This document shows positions 1 through 7,988 of a DNA stretch of 64,000 bases, piece after piece. The stretch lies in the NCBI GenBank assembly GCA_050123275.1, contig JASFHK010000002.1, forward strand, positions 62,001 through 126,000. The letters are read 5' to 3'. The notes under the pieces were generated by a model. It did no database searches and had not been told where the DNA came from. It saw only the letters and a list, made by a program, of their open reading frames with translations. The position numbers and the translations under genes are program-made. The stretch's first letter is position 1. Each line of letters begins with the position of its first letter. This DNA is from E44-bin88 sp050123275. Lineage in GTDB: Bacteria > Chloroflexota > Dehalococcoidia > Dehalococcoidales > BS750m-G39.

Positions 1-2
1 GC

Positions 3-2663
3 ACGCCGCGGCTGATGAGGTCGGACGACGGGGGGCTGAGCTGGACGGAGACGGGCTACGCGGGTGAAGTGGTCGATATCGTCGGCACCCGGGACGGCCT
101 CTACCTCACCGACGGCGCCAACGTCTACAAGAGCGCCGACGGCACAGCTTTCAACGCCATAACCGCCGGCGGGCTGCCCGTCTTCGATGAAAATGAGAGC
201 ATCAGCTGCCTCGATGTCGGCTACGACGGCAGCCATCACCCCCTGGTCTTCATCGGCACCGCCGACAGCGACCCCGGCCAGTGGGGCGGCATTTACTACC
301 TCGACGAAGATAGTTTCGGAGCGGAGTGGACGGACATGATGGTGGCGGGCTATGACATCCGCGCCATCGCCGCCGCGCCGCAGTTCGACCATGATTTCCA
401 CCTGGTCGCGCTGGGCAGCGACGCTAGCCGCAGCTATATCCTCAACAACGAGGGCGTCATCGGGGAATGGACGCCGGCCATCGAGCTGCTCAAGGATAAC
501 GTAAGCAGCTTCGCCGCCGACAGCGCCAGCCGTATCCGCTTTAGCGCCGACTTCGAGGCCTTCTACGAGCTTTTCGTGGGGGTGAGAGCCGGCGGCAACG
601 GAGGCGTCTTCCGGGTCAACCAGACCGACGCCTATGATTCGGGCATTGACGCCGACGTGGTGAGCCTGGCCCTGGCCGAGGACGGCGAAAGCCTAGAGCT
701 GCTGGCGGGGGGCGCCGGCGGCGGGCTCTGGCACAGCCCCGACGCGGGAGAGAGCTGGGCGCCGAGCCGCAAAGCGCCCTCGGGCGACGGGGCGGTCTAC
801 GTCAGTCTCGCCGCCGACTATAGTGAAAGCGGCCTCGCCTACGCCGCCAGCGGCGGCAACGGCAGCGCCTTTTCCCGGAGCTTAGACGGGGGCCTTACCT
901 GGAACCAGCTCAGCCTCATCGACGCCGAAATCGACGATATCGTCGACCTGGCGCCGTCGCCCGCCTACAGCCTGGATAACGTCCTCTTCATGCTAACTGC
1001 GGACGGCGGGGAGCACAGCCTCTGGCGCCGCCGCGACGGAGACTGGGAGAGAATACTCTACGGCGGGCCGTCCGGGGTGCTGGACATGGTGGCGCTCTCA
1101 CCGGGCTACTACGAAGATAACGTCGTCCTCGTCGCCGGCGTCGGCGACGGCAAAGCCTCGATTTGGCGCTCTGAGGACGGCGGACAGAGCTTTAGGCGCC
1201 GCGTCACGCCTTTGACCGTGGACGTCTGGGCGATAGTTGACGGCAGCAACTGGTTCATCGGCGGCTTTGACGGGGACAAAGGAAGGGTCTACCGGGTGAG
1301 CAACGGCGGGGTGAGCTATCCCTCCGGGGCCGACGTCGGCGACCAGCCTTTAAGCTCGATATCCATTTCCCCCGAATACGATCAGGACGAAACGATAGTG
1401 GCGGGTAACGAAGCGGGCCGGGTCTACCTTTCGGGTGATAACGGCCAGAACTTCGCACCGTTACCCCCCAGCGCCGTTTCAGGGCCTCTCAGCGGCCGTG
1501 TCAGCGTCGCTTTCGACCCTGGCTACGCCAGCAACGGCATTGTCTATGCCGCCGGCGACAGCCCCGGCGAGGGCATCTACCGTTTCGTCATCAGCGACAG
1601 CGGCTGGGAAAACATCGACCGCCCCGAAGAGGGCATGATGGGCGCCACGGCCCTATCCGCCGCCGGGGTCCTTTACGCCGCCAATTTCGACGCTGACGGG
1701 GGCATGGAACGCTGCCTCGACCCGAGACACCGCCCCGGAGCCAGCTTCGACAGCGTCACCAAAGGGCTGGACGACGGCGCCAGGATGGTGGGGCTGTGGA
1801 TTCAAGGGCAGCAATTGTGGTCGATAGACAGCGCTAACGTCAAGCTGATGAGCTACTTGGACGGCCTGACCGCGCCCGTCGGCCTCGTCTCACCGCTTAA
1901 CGGAGCGCCGGGGGTGGGGCTGGTCATCGGGGAGGCGGCGATAAACGTCAGCCTCGACTGGGAAAGCCTGCCCGGCGCCACCAGCTACCAGTGGCAGCTT
2001 AACTACGACGCCGATTTCTCCAGCCTGCCCGACGGCTTCGAAGGCACCACCGGCAGCACCTCGGTACACCTGCCCGACCTGGCGCCGGCGGCGACCTATT
2101 ACTGGCGGGTGCGCGCCGTCGCGCCGACATCAAGCCCCTGGTCGGAAAGGTGGTCGTTTAACACCGGGCTGGGACAGGAGATTACGGCCCCGCTACTGGA
2201 AAGCCCCGCCAGCGGTGCTGAAAACGTGCCCCCGGAGCCGATATTCCAGTGGAGCGCCATCGCCGGCGCCGATGCCTACGAACTGATAATCTCCACCTAC
2301 GCCACCTTCGATAACCCCACTATCTTAAAGACCGCCGACTACGCCCTGCCCTCCACCGCCTGGCAGTGCAACGTAACGCTGGACTATGAAACGACCTACT
2401 ACTGGAAGGTGAGAGCGGTCAGCGCCGACAGCTGCAGCGCCTGGAGCGCCGTGGGCGCCTTCAGCACCGGGGCGGCCCGCCAGGTAACGGGCAGCATTGC
2501 CGAAGCCGAAACGGCGGCGCCGGAGACAAACGAAACATCGGAAACGGAGTGGCCGGACTGGCTCTGGCCGGCGGGGGGAGCGGCGCTGGCTTTTTTCCTA
2601 GTGGTGCTGGTGGCGATACTGGTGGTGATGATAATGCTGGTGGTTAAGGTGTCAAAGCTGTAG
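3..2663 (+). CDS. Secreted surface protein with BNR-type repeats, two FN3-like domains and a C-terminal anchor (5' end missing)
   Basis: The reading frame is open to the left edge of the window (in-frame ACG-CCG-CGG-CTG precede the first ATG), so the true start lies outside. Asp-box motifs of BNR/sortilin-type beta-propellers recur: RSDDGGLSW, HSPDAGESW, RSLDGGLTW, RSEDGGQSF and LSGDNGQNF. Two fibronectin-III-like domains of about 95 residues follow, each with a YYWRVRAV or YYWKVRAV strand. A Thr/Glu-rich linker and a roughly 25-residue hydrophobic helix ending VVKVSKL then anchor the C-terminus. The likely role is an extracellular, membrane-anchored binding protein or glycan-related protein; no catalytic residues are recognisable. 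The end overlaps the convergent UPF0173 gene by 12 bases. Confidence 0.85.
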   Translation, partial: TPRLMRSDDGGLSWTETGYAGEVVDIVGTRDGLYLTDGANVYKSADGTAFNAITAGGLPVFDENESISCLDVGYDGSHHPLVFIGTADSDPGQWGGIYYLDEDSFGAEWTDMMVAGYDIRAIAAAPQFDHDFHLVALGSDASRSYILNNEGVIGEWTPAIELLKDNVSSFAADSASRIRFSADFEAFYELFVGVRAGGNGGVFRVNQTDAYDSGIDADVVSLALAEDGESLELLAGGAGGGLWHSPDAGESWAPSRKAPSGDGAVYVSLAADYSESGLAYAASGGNGSAFSRSLDGGLTWNQLSLIDAEIDDIVDLAPSPAYSLDNVLFMLTADGGEHSLWRRRDGDWERILYGGPSGVLDMVALSPGYYEDNVVLVAGVGDGKASIWRSEDGGQSFRRRVTPLTVDVWAIVDGSNWFIGGFDGDKGRVYRVSNGGVSYPSGADVGDQPLSSISISPEYDQDETIVAGNEAGRVYLSGDNGQNFAPLPPSAVSGPLSGRVSVAFDPGYASNGIVYAAGDSPGEGIYRFVISDSGWENIDRPEEGMMGATALSAAGVLYAANFDADGGMERCLDPRHRPGASFDSVTKGLDDGARMVGLWIQGQQLWSIDSANVKLMSYLDGLTAPVGLVSPLNGAPGVGLVIGEAAINVSLDWESLPGATSYQWQLNYDADFSSLPDGFEGTTGSTSVHLPDLAPAATYYWRVRAVAPTSSPWSERWSFNTGLGQEITAPLLESPASGAENVPPEPIFQWSAIAGADAYELIISTYATFDNPTILKTADYALPSTAWQCNVTLDYETTYYWKVRAVSADSCSAWSAVGAFSTGAARQVTGSIAEAETAAPETNETSETEWPDWLWPAGGAALAFFLVVLVAILVVMIMLVVKVSKL

Positions 2664-3320
2664 GGTGGCCTGGTGGGGCTGTTGGCGGGGGTAATCGAGG
2701 AGGACAACCTGGGTGGTGGGGGGCAGGCTCGACTTGGATACGGATAATTTAAGCACCGGCTCGACCTGCTTGGCCCCGATTTCCTTTAAGAACTTTTCCA
2801 CCGGGTCCAGCTCGAACTTGAGCGCCGGCGTCTGGTAGTGCATGGGGATGACTATCTTGGGCTCTATCTGCCGCACCACCTCGGCGGCGGTGGCCGCGTT
2901 GATGGTGGATACGCCGCCCACCGGCAGCATCAGGACATCAACATCGTCGATTTCTTCGACCTGCTCGCCGTTGAGCACGTGCCCCAAATCGCCGAGGTGG
3001 CAGATGGAAACCTCGTCGATTTCCAGCAGATAGACGGTGTTCTTGCCACGCTGGGCGCCCTTTTCCTTATCGTGGAAGGTGTCAATACCGATGATGAGCA
3101 CGCCGCCCACTTCGTACTCGCCGGGGCGCTTTATTATCTTGGGGTCGCCGCCGACGCCTTCGGGTTTGCCGTGGCCGGGGTGCTCATGGGAAACGGTGAC
3201 GATATCAGCCTTGATTTTTCCCAACGAGTAGCCGATTTCCGGCGAATAGGGGTCGGTAACGACGGTGGCATGGCTGCCCTTGAGCTTGAAGCAGGAATGA
3301 CCGAGCCAGGTGATATCCAT
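2652..3320 (-). CDS. UPF0173-type metal-dependent hydrolase (metallo-beta-lactamase fold)
   Basis: A 222-residue protein beginning MDITWLGHSCFKLKG, the characteristic opening of the UPF0173 branch of metallo-beta-lactamase hydrolases. The usual THxHxDH metal motif appears in the divergent form TVSHEHPGHGK. HLGDLGH and a C-terminal IPMHY supply further metal ligands. I chose the ATG at 3320 rather than a codon 12 residues upstream because the family begins there. In addition, a -10 hexamer lies 7 bases before it, so the mRNA is probably leaderless. The substrate is unknown. It is divergent from hrcA and convergent with the gene to its left. Confidence 0.9.
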   Translation of the reverse strand: MDITWLGHSCFKLKGSHATVVTDPYSPEIGYSLGKIKADIVTVSHEHPGHGKPEGVGGDPKIIKRPGEYEVGGVLIIGIDTFHDKEKGAQRGKNTVYLLEIDEVSICHLGDLGHVLNGEQVEEIDDVDVLMLPVGGVSTINAATAAEVVRQIEPKIVIPMHYQTPALKFELDPVEKFLKEIGAKQVEPVLKLSVSKSSLPPTTQVVLLDYPRQQPHQATLQL

Positions 3321-3327
3321 TGCTCTA

Positions 3328-3356
3328 AATATACCACAGGCGGGGCCGGGGTTCAA
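3328..3356 (-). promoter_or_regulatory. Sigma-A-like promoter of the UPF0173 gene
   Basis: Reading the minus strand: TTGAAC, 17 bases, TATATT preceded by TGG (extended -10). The start codon follows 7 bases after the -10, leaving no room for a Shine-Dalgarno site, so the transcript is probably leaderless. Confidence 0.6.
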
Positions 3357-3377
3357 ATTTTTTTAACCTTTTATCTA

Positions 3378-3406
3378 TTGACAATTAAGCCCCAAAGTGG
3401 TAATTT
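3378..3406 (+). promoter_or_regulatory. Sigma-A-like promoter of the hrcA heat-shock operon
   Basis: A consensus TTGACA is followed after 17 bases by TAATTT, which is preceded by TGG (an extended -10). The expected transcription start falls at about 3413, next to the CIRCE palindrome, so bound HrcA would block initiation. Confidence 0.7.
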
Positions 3407-3414
3407 AGATATGA

Positions 3415-3441
3415 TTAGCAGTCTAAAGGTTAGACTGCTAA
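3415..3441. promoter_or_regulatory. CIRCE operator (HrcA-binding inverted repeat, variant)
   Basis: A perfect 9-9-9 palindrome: TTAGCAGTC, nine bases, GACTGCTAA. The consensus CIRCE is TTAGCACTC-N9-GAGTGCTAA. The single difference is present symmetrically in both arms, so dyad symmetry is intact. It lies 19 bases before the hrcA start and just after the promoter, the usual place for autoregulation of hrcA-grpE-dnaK. Confidence 0.9.
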
Positions 3442-3460
3442 CTCGGAATAGAGGCGAAAA

Positions 3461-4492
3461 ATGTTATCACCTCGCAGCGAAACCATACTGAAATCGATAG
3501 TGGGACAGTACATCGTGCGGGCGGTGCCGGTGCCCTCCCAGAGCATCATCAACGACTACGAGCTGGCGGTAAGCCCGGCCACCATCCGCAACGAGATGGC
3601 GCACCTGGAACAGGAGGGCTACATCACCCGCCCCCACCCCTCCGCCGGCAGCGTGCCCACCGACAAGGGCTACCGCTTCTACGTGGAGACGTTGAGCGAT
3701 ATCGAGCTGCCCCTCACCGAGCAGTTCTTAATCAGCCATTTATATCACCAGGTGGAAAGGGAGATGGAGGAGTGGCTGAACCTGACGGCGACGCTGGCTT
3801 CAAAGCTGGTACAGAACGTAGCTATCGTGGCCACGCCCCGCACCAGCCACTGCCATTTCAAGCACCTGGAGCTGGTCTCGCTTCGAGAGTCTTTAGTGCT
3901 GGTCGTCCTCGTCCTCGAGGGCGCCCGGCTCCGGCAGCAGTTGCTTACCTTCGACAAGCCGGTAGCCCAGGCGCAGCTGACCCGCATCGCCAACCGGCTG
4001 AACAAGGCCTGCGCGGGATTGAGCCGCGCCAAAATCGAGGCCAAGAAGCTGAAGCTCTCCCCCGCCGGGAAGCAGGTGCACGATTGCCTGCTCAAGATAA
4101 TGCAGGGCGAGGACGGGCAGGAGTTCGAGCCCGCCCGCCTCGACGGGCTGCACTTTACCCTCAACCAGCCCGAGTTCCGCCAGGGGCAGCGGGTGCTTTC
4201 CCTGATGGAGCTGGTGGAGGGGCACAACCTGCTCAAGAGCGTCACCCCGGAAAGCCTGGAGGAGACGGGGGTGCAGGTCATCATCGGCAAGGAGAACAGG
4301 GCGGCCGCCATCCAGGACTGCAGCGTGGTCATCAGCCGCTACGGGCTGCCCGACGAAGCGGTGGGGATTATGGGGGTGGTGGGCCCGACCCGGATGCCCT
4401 ACGGCCGCACCATATCCACCGTGGGCTATTTATCTTCGGTCTTGAACCGCCTCGTCGCCGAGCTATACGGGCGAAAACCGAAAGCAGAATAA
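3461..4492 (+). CDS. hrcA: Heat-inducible transcription repressor HrcA
   Basis: The repressor that binds CIRCE and shuts off the chaperone operon when chaperones are in excess. It is 343 residues, normal for the family. An N-terminal winged-helix region of about 75 residues contains SPATIRNEMAHLEQEGYI and the HPSAGSVPTDKGYRFYV signature. The C-terminal half contains the GAF-like and dimerisation region, ending with the VGPTRMPYGRTISTVGYL block. A GAGG Shine-Dalgarno precedes the ATG. It is the first gene of hrcA-grpE-dnaK, directly behind its own operator. Confidence 0.97.
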   Translation: MLSPRSETILKSIVGQYIVRAVPVPSQSIINDYELAVSPATIRNEMAHLEQEGYITRPHPSAGSVPTDKGYRFYVETLSDIELPLTEQFLISHLYHQVEREMEEWLNLTATLASKLVQNVAIVATPRTSHCHFKHLELVSLRESLVLVVLVLEGARLRQQLLTFDKPVAQAQLTRIANRLNKACAGLSRAKIEAKKLKLSPAGKQVHDCLLKIMQGEDGQEFEPARLDGLHFTLNQPEFRQGQRVLSLMELVEGHNLLKSVTPESLEETGVQVIIGKENRAAAIQDCSVVISRYGLPDEAVGIMGVVGPTRMPYGRTISTVGYLSSVLNRLVAELYGRKPKAE

Positions 4493-4506
4493 AGAAAGAC
4501 ATATTT

Positions 4507-4578
4507 CACTGTCACCCTGAGCGCAGCGAAGGGTCTCTTGAGATTCTTCAGCCGCTTCGCTCCTTCAGAATGACAGTG
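4507..4578. repeat. Palindromic dispersed-type repeat (REP/MITE-like)
   Basis: The 72-base element in the hrcA-grpE gap begins CACTGTCA and ends with its exact complement TGACAGTG. Further in, CCTGAGCGCAGCGAAG pairs imperfectly with CTTCGCTCCTTCAG, so the whole unit can fold into one long hairpin. The layout (tgtca...ctgagcg...cgaag...cttcgctc...agaatgaca) matches palindromic repeats I have seen scattered in many bacterial genomes. I saw no second copy in this window. In the hrcA-grpE mRNA it would form a strong stem between the two cistrons. Confidence 0.65.
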
Positions 4579-4671
4579 GTGGGACGGGGTGGCCGTAACC
4601 CGGGAGGCACTCTAGAGGGAGAATCCCCTCTAAGGGCAGGGGGAACTAACAAAGGGGAGAAATAGATAAGA

Positions 4672-5232
4672 ATGATGCCACGAGAGCCTGAGCAAGAGAA
4701 TAACAACCCGGCCCAGCCGGAGGCCGAGGCCAAATCCGGGGCCGACTTCAGCGACATCGAGGACGTCGAGACGCTGCAAAAGATGCTCGCCGAAGCCAGC
4801 GCCAAGGCCGAAACCAACCTGGCCGGCTGGCAGCGCGCCCAGGCCGATTTCATCAACTACAAGCGGCGCAGCGAGCAGGAGAAAACCGAGATGGCCCAGT
4901 TCGCCAACTCCATACTCGTGCTCAACCTGCTGCCCGTCCTAGACGACTTCGAGCGCGCCTTCGCCTCCATTCCGCCCAAGCTGGAAAAGCTGAGCTGGGT
5001 GGACGGCGTCCGGCTCATCGAGCGCAAGCTCTGGGCGAGCCTGGAAGCGCAGGGGCTGACCCCCATCAAGGCGCTGGGCGAGCCCTTCGACCCCAACCTT
5101 CACGAAGCGGTGCGCCAGGACAAGGGTAAAGAAGGCACCGTTATCGAGGAAGTGCAAAAAGGATACAAACTACACGACAGAGTCATCCGCCCCACTATGG
5201 TGGTAGTGGGCAACGGAGAAGAGGAGGCATAA
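4672..5232 (+). CDS. grpE: Nucleotide exchange factor GrpE
   Basis: GrpE releases ADP from DnaK so that the chaperone can cycle. The protein is 186 residues with an acidic, disordered N-terminus. A helical dimerisation stretch follows (AQADFINYKRRSEQEKTEM). The C-terminal beta domain has the family motifs FDPNLHEAV and VIEEVQKGYKLHDRVIRP. An AAGGGGAG Shine-Dalgarno lies about 12 bases upstream, a little far for the first ATG and better placed for the ATG immediately after it. dnaK follows after 4 bases, so the two are translated as a unit. A palindromic repeat separates it from hrcA. Confidence 0.96.
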   Translation: MMPREPEQENNNPAQPEAEAKSGADFSDIEDVETLQKMLAEASAKAETNLAGWQRAQADFINYKRRSEQEKTEMAQFANSILVLNLLPVLDDFERAFASIPPKLEKLSWVDGVRLIERKLWASLEAQGLTPIKALGEPFDPNLHEAVRQDKGKEGTVIEEVQKGYKLHDRVIRPTMVVVGNGEEEA

Positions 5233-5236
5233 GACA

Positions 5237-7150
5237 ATGGCTAAAGTTATCGGCATTGATTTAGGTACCACCTTTTCCGCAGTGGCGGTTATGGAGGCGG
5301 GGGAGCCCAAGGTTATCCCCAACGCCGAAGGGGGGCGCACCACGCCCTCGGTGGTGGCCATCAGCAAGACCGGAGAGCGCCTGGTGGGTCAGGTCGCCAA
5401 ACGGCAGGCCATCACCAATCCCGACAACACCATTTTCAGCATCAAGCGGTTGATGGGGCGCAAGTACGAAGAGCCTACCGTCGAGTACGACCGCAAACTG
5501 CTGCCCTTTAAGATAGTCAAGGCGGCCAACGACGACGCCTGGGTCAAGATGGGCGACAAGGAATACAGCCCGCCCGAGATTTCGGCCATGATTCTGCAGA
5601 AGCTGAAGACGGACGCCGAAGCCTACCTGGGCGAGAAGGTCACCGAGGCCGTCATCACCGTGCCCGCTTACTTTAACGATTCCCAGCGCCAGGCGACCAA
5701 GGACGCCGGCAAGATTGCGGGCTTGAACGTGCTGCGCATCGTCAACGAGCCGACGGCGGCGGCGCTGGCCTACGGGCTGGACAAGAAGAAGGACGAGACC
5801 ATCGCCGTCTATGATTTGGGCGGGGGCACCTTTGATATTTCCATCCTGGAGCTGGGCGAAGGCACCTTCCAGGTGAAGTCGACCAACGGCGACACCCACC
5901 TGGGCGGCGACGACTTCGACCAGAGGATTATGGACTGGCTCTGCGAAGAGTTCAAGAAAGACCAGGGCATCGACCTCAGGCAGGACAAGATGGCTTTGCA
6001 GCGGCTGAAGGAAGCCGCCGAGAAGGCCAAGTGCGAGCTTTCCACGGTGCAGCAGACCGAGGTCAACCTGCCCTTCGTCACCGCCGACGCCAGCGGCCCC
6101 AAGCACCTGAACATCACGCTGACGCGCGCCAAGCTGGAACAGCTGGTGGGCGAGCTGGTGGAGAAGAGCATCGAGCCCTGCAAGCAGGCGCTGACCGACG
6201 CCGAGAAGACCGCCGCCCAGATCGACGAGGTGGTCATGGTGGGCGGCCAGACGCGGACGCCGCTGGTCATGGAGAAGGTAAAACAGTTCTTCGGCAAGGA
6301 GCCGCACAAGGGCGTCAACCCCGACGAGGTGGTCGCCATCGGGGCGGCTATTCAGGCCGGCGTGCTCAAGGGCGACGTTAAAGACGTATTATTGCTCGAC
6401 GTCACCCCGCTGACGCTGGGTATCGAGACGCTGGGAAGGGTGGCCACGCCGCTGATTCCGCGCAACACCACCATCCCCACCTCGAAGAGCCAGGTTTTCA
6501 GCACCGCCGCCGACAACCAGCCCAGCGTCGAGATTCACGTCCTGCAGGGCGAAAGGCCCATGGCCGCCGACAACCGCACGCTGGGGCGCTTTATGCTCGA
6601 CGGCATACTGCCCGCCCCCCGGGGCGTGCCCCAGGTCGAGGTAAGCTTTGACATCGACGCCAACGGCATCCTAAACGTCAAGGCGCGCGACAAGGGCACC
6701 GGCAAGGAGCAGAAGATAACCATCACCGCCTCCTCCGGGCTTTCCAAGGAAGAGGTGGACAAGATGCAAAAGGACGCCGAGGCGCACGCCGCCGAGGACA
6801 GCAAGCAGCGCCAGGAAATAGAGGCGCGCAACATAGCCGACAACCTGGCCTACACCGCCGAGAAGACCCTGCGCGACAACAAGGACAAGATTTCCGAAGA
6901 GCTGAACAAAGAGGTCGAAGAGAAGGTCAAGGCGGTCAAGGACGCGCTGCAGGGCAGCGATATCGAGGCTATCAACCAGGCGGCGCAGGCGCTCAACGAG
7001 GTTTTACAGAAGGTCGGCTCCGCCGTCTACGGACAACAGCAGCAACAACAGCCACCGCCGCCCGGTGAACAACCGCCCCAGGACAAGGGAGAAGGCGGCG
7101 AGGGCGGCGACGACGAAGGCACCGTGGAAGGTGAATTCAAAGAGGTCTAA
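5237..7150 (+). CDS. dnaK: Chaperone protein DnaK (Hsp70)
   Basis: ATP-dependent cytoplasmic Hsp70. It is 637 residues with the N-terminal signature IGIDLGTTFSAVAVMEAG, the phosphate-binding IAVYDLGGGTFDISIL and VVMVGGQTRTPLV of the ATPase domain. The DVTPLTLGIETLG hinge leads to the substrate-binding domain. The tail is Gln/Pro then Gly/Glu rich and ends GEFKEV, close to the usual EEVxx end. A GGAGG site overlapping the grpE stop gives tight coupling. GrpE is upstream and DnaJ two small genes downstream, so the complete DnaK machine is encoded here under HrcA control. Confidence 0.99.
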   Translation: MAKVIGIDLGTTFSAVAVMEAGEPKVIPNAEGGRTTPSVVAISKTGERLVGQVAKRQAITNPDNTIFSIKRLMGRKYEEPTVEYDRKLLPFKIVKAANDDAWVKMGDKEYSPPEISAMILQKLKTDAEAYLGEKVTEAVITVPAYFNDSQRQATKDAGKIAGLNVLRIVNEPTAAALAYGLDKKKDETIAVYDLGGGTFDISILELGEGTFQVKSTNGDTHLGGDDFDQRIMDWLCEEFKKDQGIDLRQDKMALQRLKEAAEKAKCELSTVQQTEVNLPFVTADASGPKHLNITLTRAKLEQLVGELVEKSIEPCKQALTDAEKTAAQIDEVVMVGGQTRTPLVMEKVKQFFGKEPHKGVNPDEVVAIGAAIQAGVLKGDVKDVLLLDVTPLTLGIETLGRVATPLIPRNTTIPTSKSQVFSTAADNQPSVEIHVLQGERPMAADNRTLGRFMLDGILPAPRGVPQVEVSFDIDANGILNVKARDKGTGKEQKITITASSGLSKEEVDKMQKDAEAHAAEDSKQRQEIEARNIADNLAYTAEKTLRDNKDKISEELNKEVEEKVKAVKDALQGSDIEAINQAAQALNEVLQKVGSAVYGQQQQQQPPPPGEQPPQDKGEGGEGGDDEGTVEGEFKEV

Positions 7151-7176
7151 TTAGAGGAGGAATAAGGGGGTAAATA

Positions 7177-7380
7177 ATGAGTTACAAGTGTCCGGTCTGC
7201 GGCAAGGTTACCGCCACCAATTTAGGTATGCGCGGCCACGTGGTCGCTTCCCGTTTTTACTTTCAGGAACACTGGAAATGGCTCGAGGCGCACGGGCTGA
7301 AGCCCACCCGCAAGATTGCCGCCGGTAAATACCAGGTCTTACAGGACCTCATCGAGAAAGAGTGTAAGATAGAGGACTAA
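7177..7380 (+). CDS. Small C2H2-like zinc-finger protein of unknown function
   Basis: 67 residues, preceded by a strong GAGGAGG site. The sequence holds C5-x2-C8-x12-H21-x10-H32 (CPVCGKVTATNLGMRGH then FQEH). The first three ligands match classical C2H2 spacing and the last is displaced. A basic, helical C-terminal half follows. I do not recognise a named family. It lies 26 bases after dnaK and 22 before the PH-domain gene, so it probably belongs to the HrcA regulon. A role as nucleic-acid-binding or chaperone-associated factor is inference from position only. Confidence 0.8.
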   Translation: MSYKCPVCGKVTATNLGMRGHVVASRFYFQEHWKWLEAHGLKPTRKIAAGKYQVLQDLIEKECKIED

Positions 7381-7402
7381 CCGAGGAGAGTCTTGTAATC
7401 AT

Positions 7403-7864
7403 ATGTCGTCAACGCCAATTTACGAAGAGCGTTTGAGAGCCAGCACCCCGCTCATCGTCGGTATCTCGCTGTGGACACTGGCCATCGGGCTGATACCGGG
7501 CATTATCTTCGGGGCGTGGTGGTGGCTATTCGCCCTTTATATCGCCCTGACGCTGGCCATTATACTCGCCTTCTTCAACATGAAGGTGGTCCTCTACGAG
7601 GACAGGCTGGAGGTAAGGTTCGGCTTCGTCTACCGCAAGAGCATCGCCTTATCCAAGATACAGGACTGCGTCCCCCACAAGATAGAGCACCCCGTAAAGA
7701 CCTACGGGGGGTGGGGCATCAGGAGAGGCAGCGACGGCAGCTTCGCCCTGACCCAGGCCTTTATCAACCGGGCGGTAAAAATCGAGACCACCGACCAGAC
7801 GCTGGTCGTCTCGACACGCCGGGCCGAAGAACTCTGCCGCGCCATCGGCAAAGCCCGGGGTTAA
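7403..7864 (+). CDS. Membrane protein with bacterial PH domain
   Basis: 153 residues. Two hydrophobic helices (about 17-36 and 38-58, including IIFGAWWWLFALYIALTLAI) are followed by a bacterial PH-type domain: VVLYEDRLEVRFGFVYRKSIALSKIQDCVPH, then VKIETTDQTLVVSTR and a C-terminal EELCRAIGKA helix. This is the bPH arrangement of a membrane hairpin followed by one PH fold facing the cytoplasm. The Shine-Dalgarno is GAGGAG. The position between dnaK and dnaJ suggests a role in envelope or heat stress, but no activity can be assigned. Confidence 0.8.
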   Translation: MSSTPIYEERLRASTPLIVGISLWTLAIGLIPGIIFGAWWWLFALYIALTLAIILAFFNMKVVLYEDRLEVRFGFVYRKSIALSKIQDCVPHKIEHPVKTYGGWGIRRGSDGSFALTQAFINRAVKIETTDQTLVVSTRRAEELCRAIGKARG

Positions 7865-7866
7865 AG

Positions 7867-7917
7867 ACCCCTAACGGGGTTGAGACTCCGGCTAAGGAGC
7901 CTCCCAGAAGCACGGAG
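7867..7917 (+). other. Run of small hairpins upstream of dnaJ
   Basis: Three short inverted repeats follow each other in the 124-base gap before dnaJ: ACCCC-TAAC-GGGGT, CTCC-GGCTAA-GGAG, and CTCC with GGAG nine bases later. There is no T-tract, so they look like transcript structure rather than an intrinsic terminator. A TATATAT stretch near 7954 could be a -10 for a separate dnaJ promoter, but I see no good -35. Confidence 0.35.
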
Positions 7918-7988
7918 AGCCAAAATAGAGGGGTTTAGGAGAGGAAAAGCCCGATTATATATATCTAAGCAGATAGGGTTCAAAATCT

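Noticed and set aside
3772..4665. A second long plus-strand frame overlapping hrcA
   Set aside because: Arg/Gly/Ala/Pro-rich frame of the kind produced by a GC-rich gene read out of frame; it crosses the palindromic repeat.
5261..6307. A 348-codon minus-strand frame opposite dnaK
   Set aside because: dnaK is certain. Antisense frames opposite hsp70 genes are a known artefact of codon bias and have produced false annotations before.
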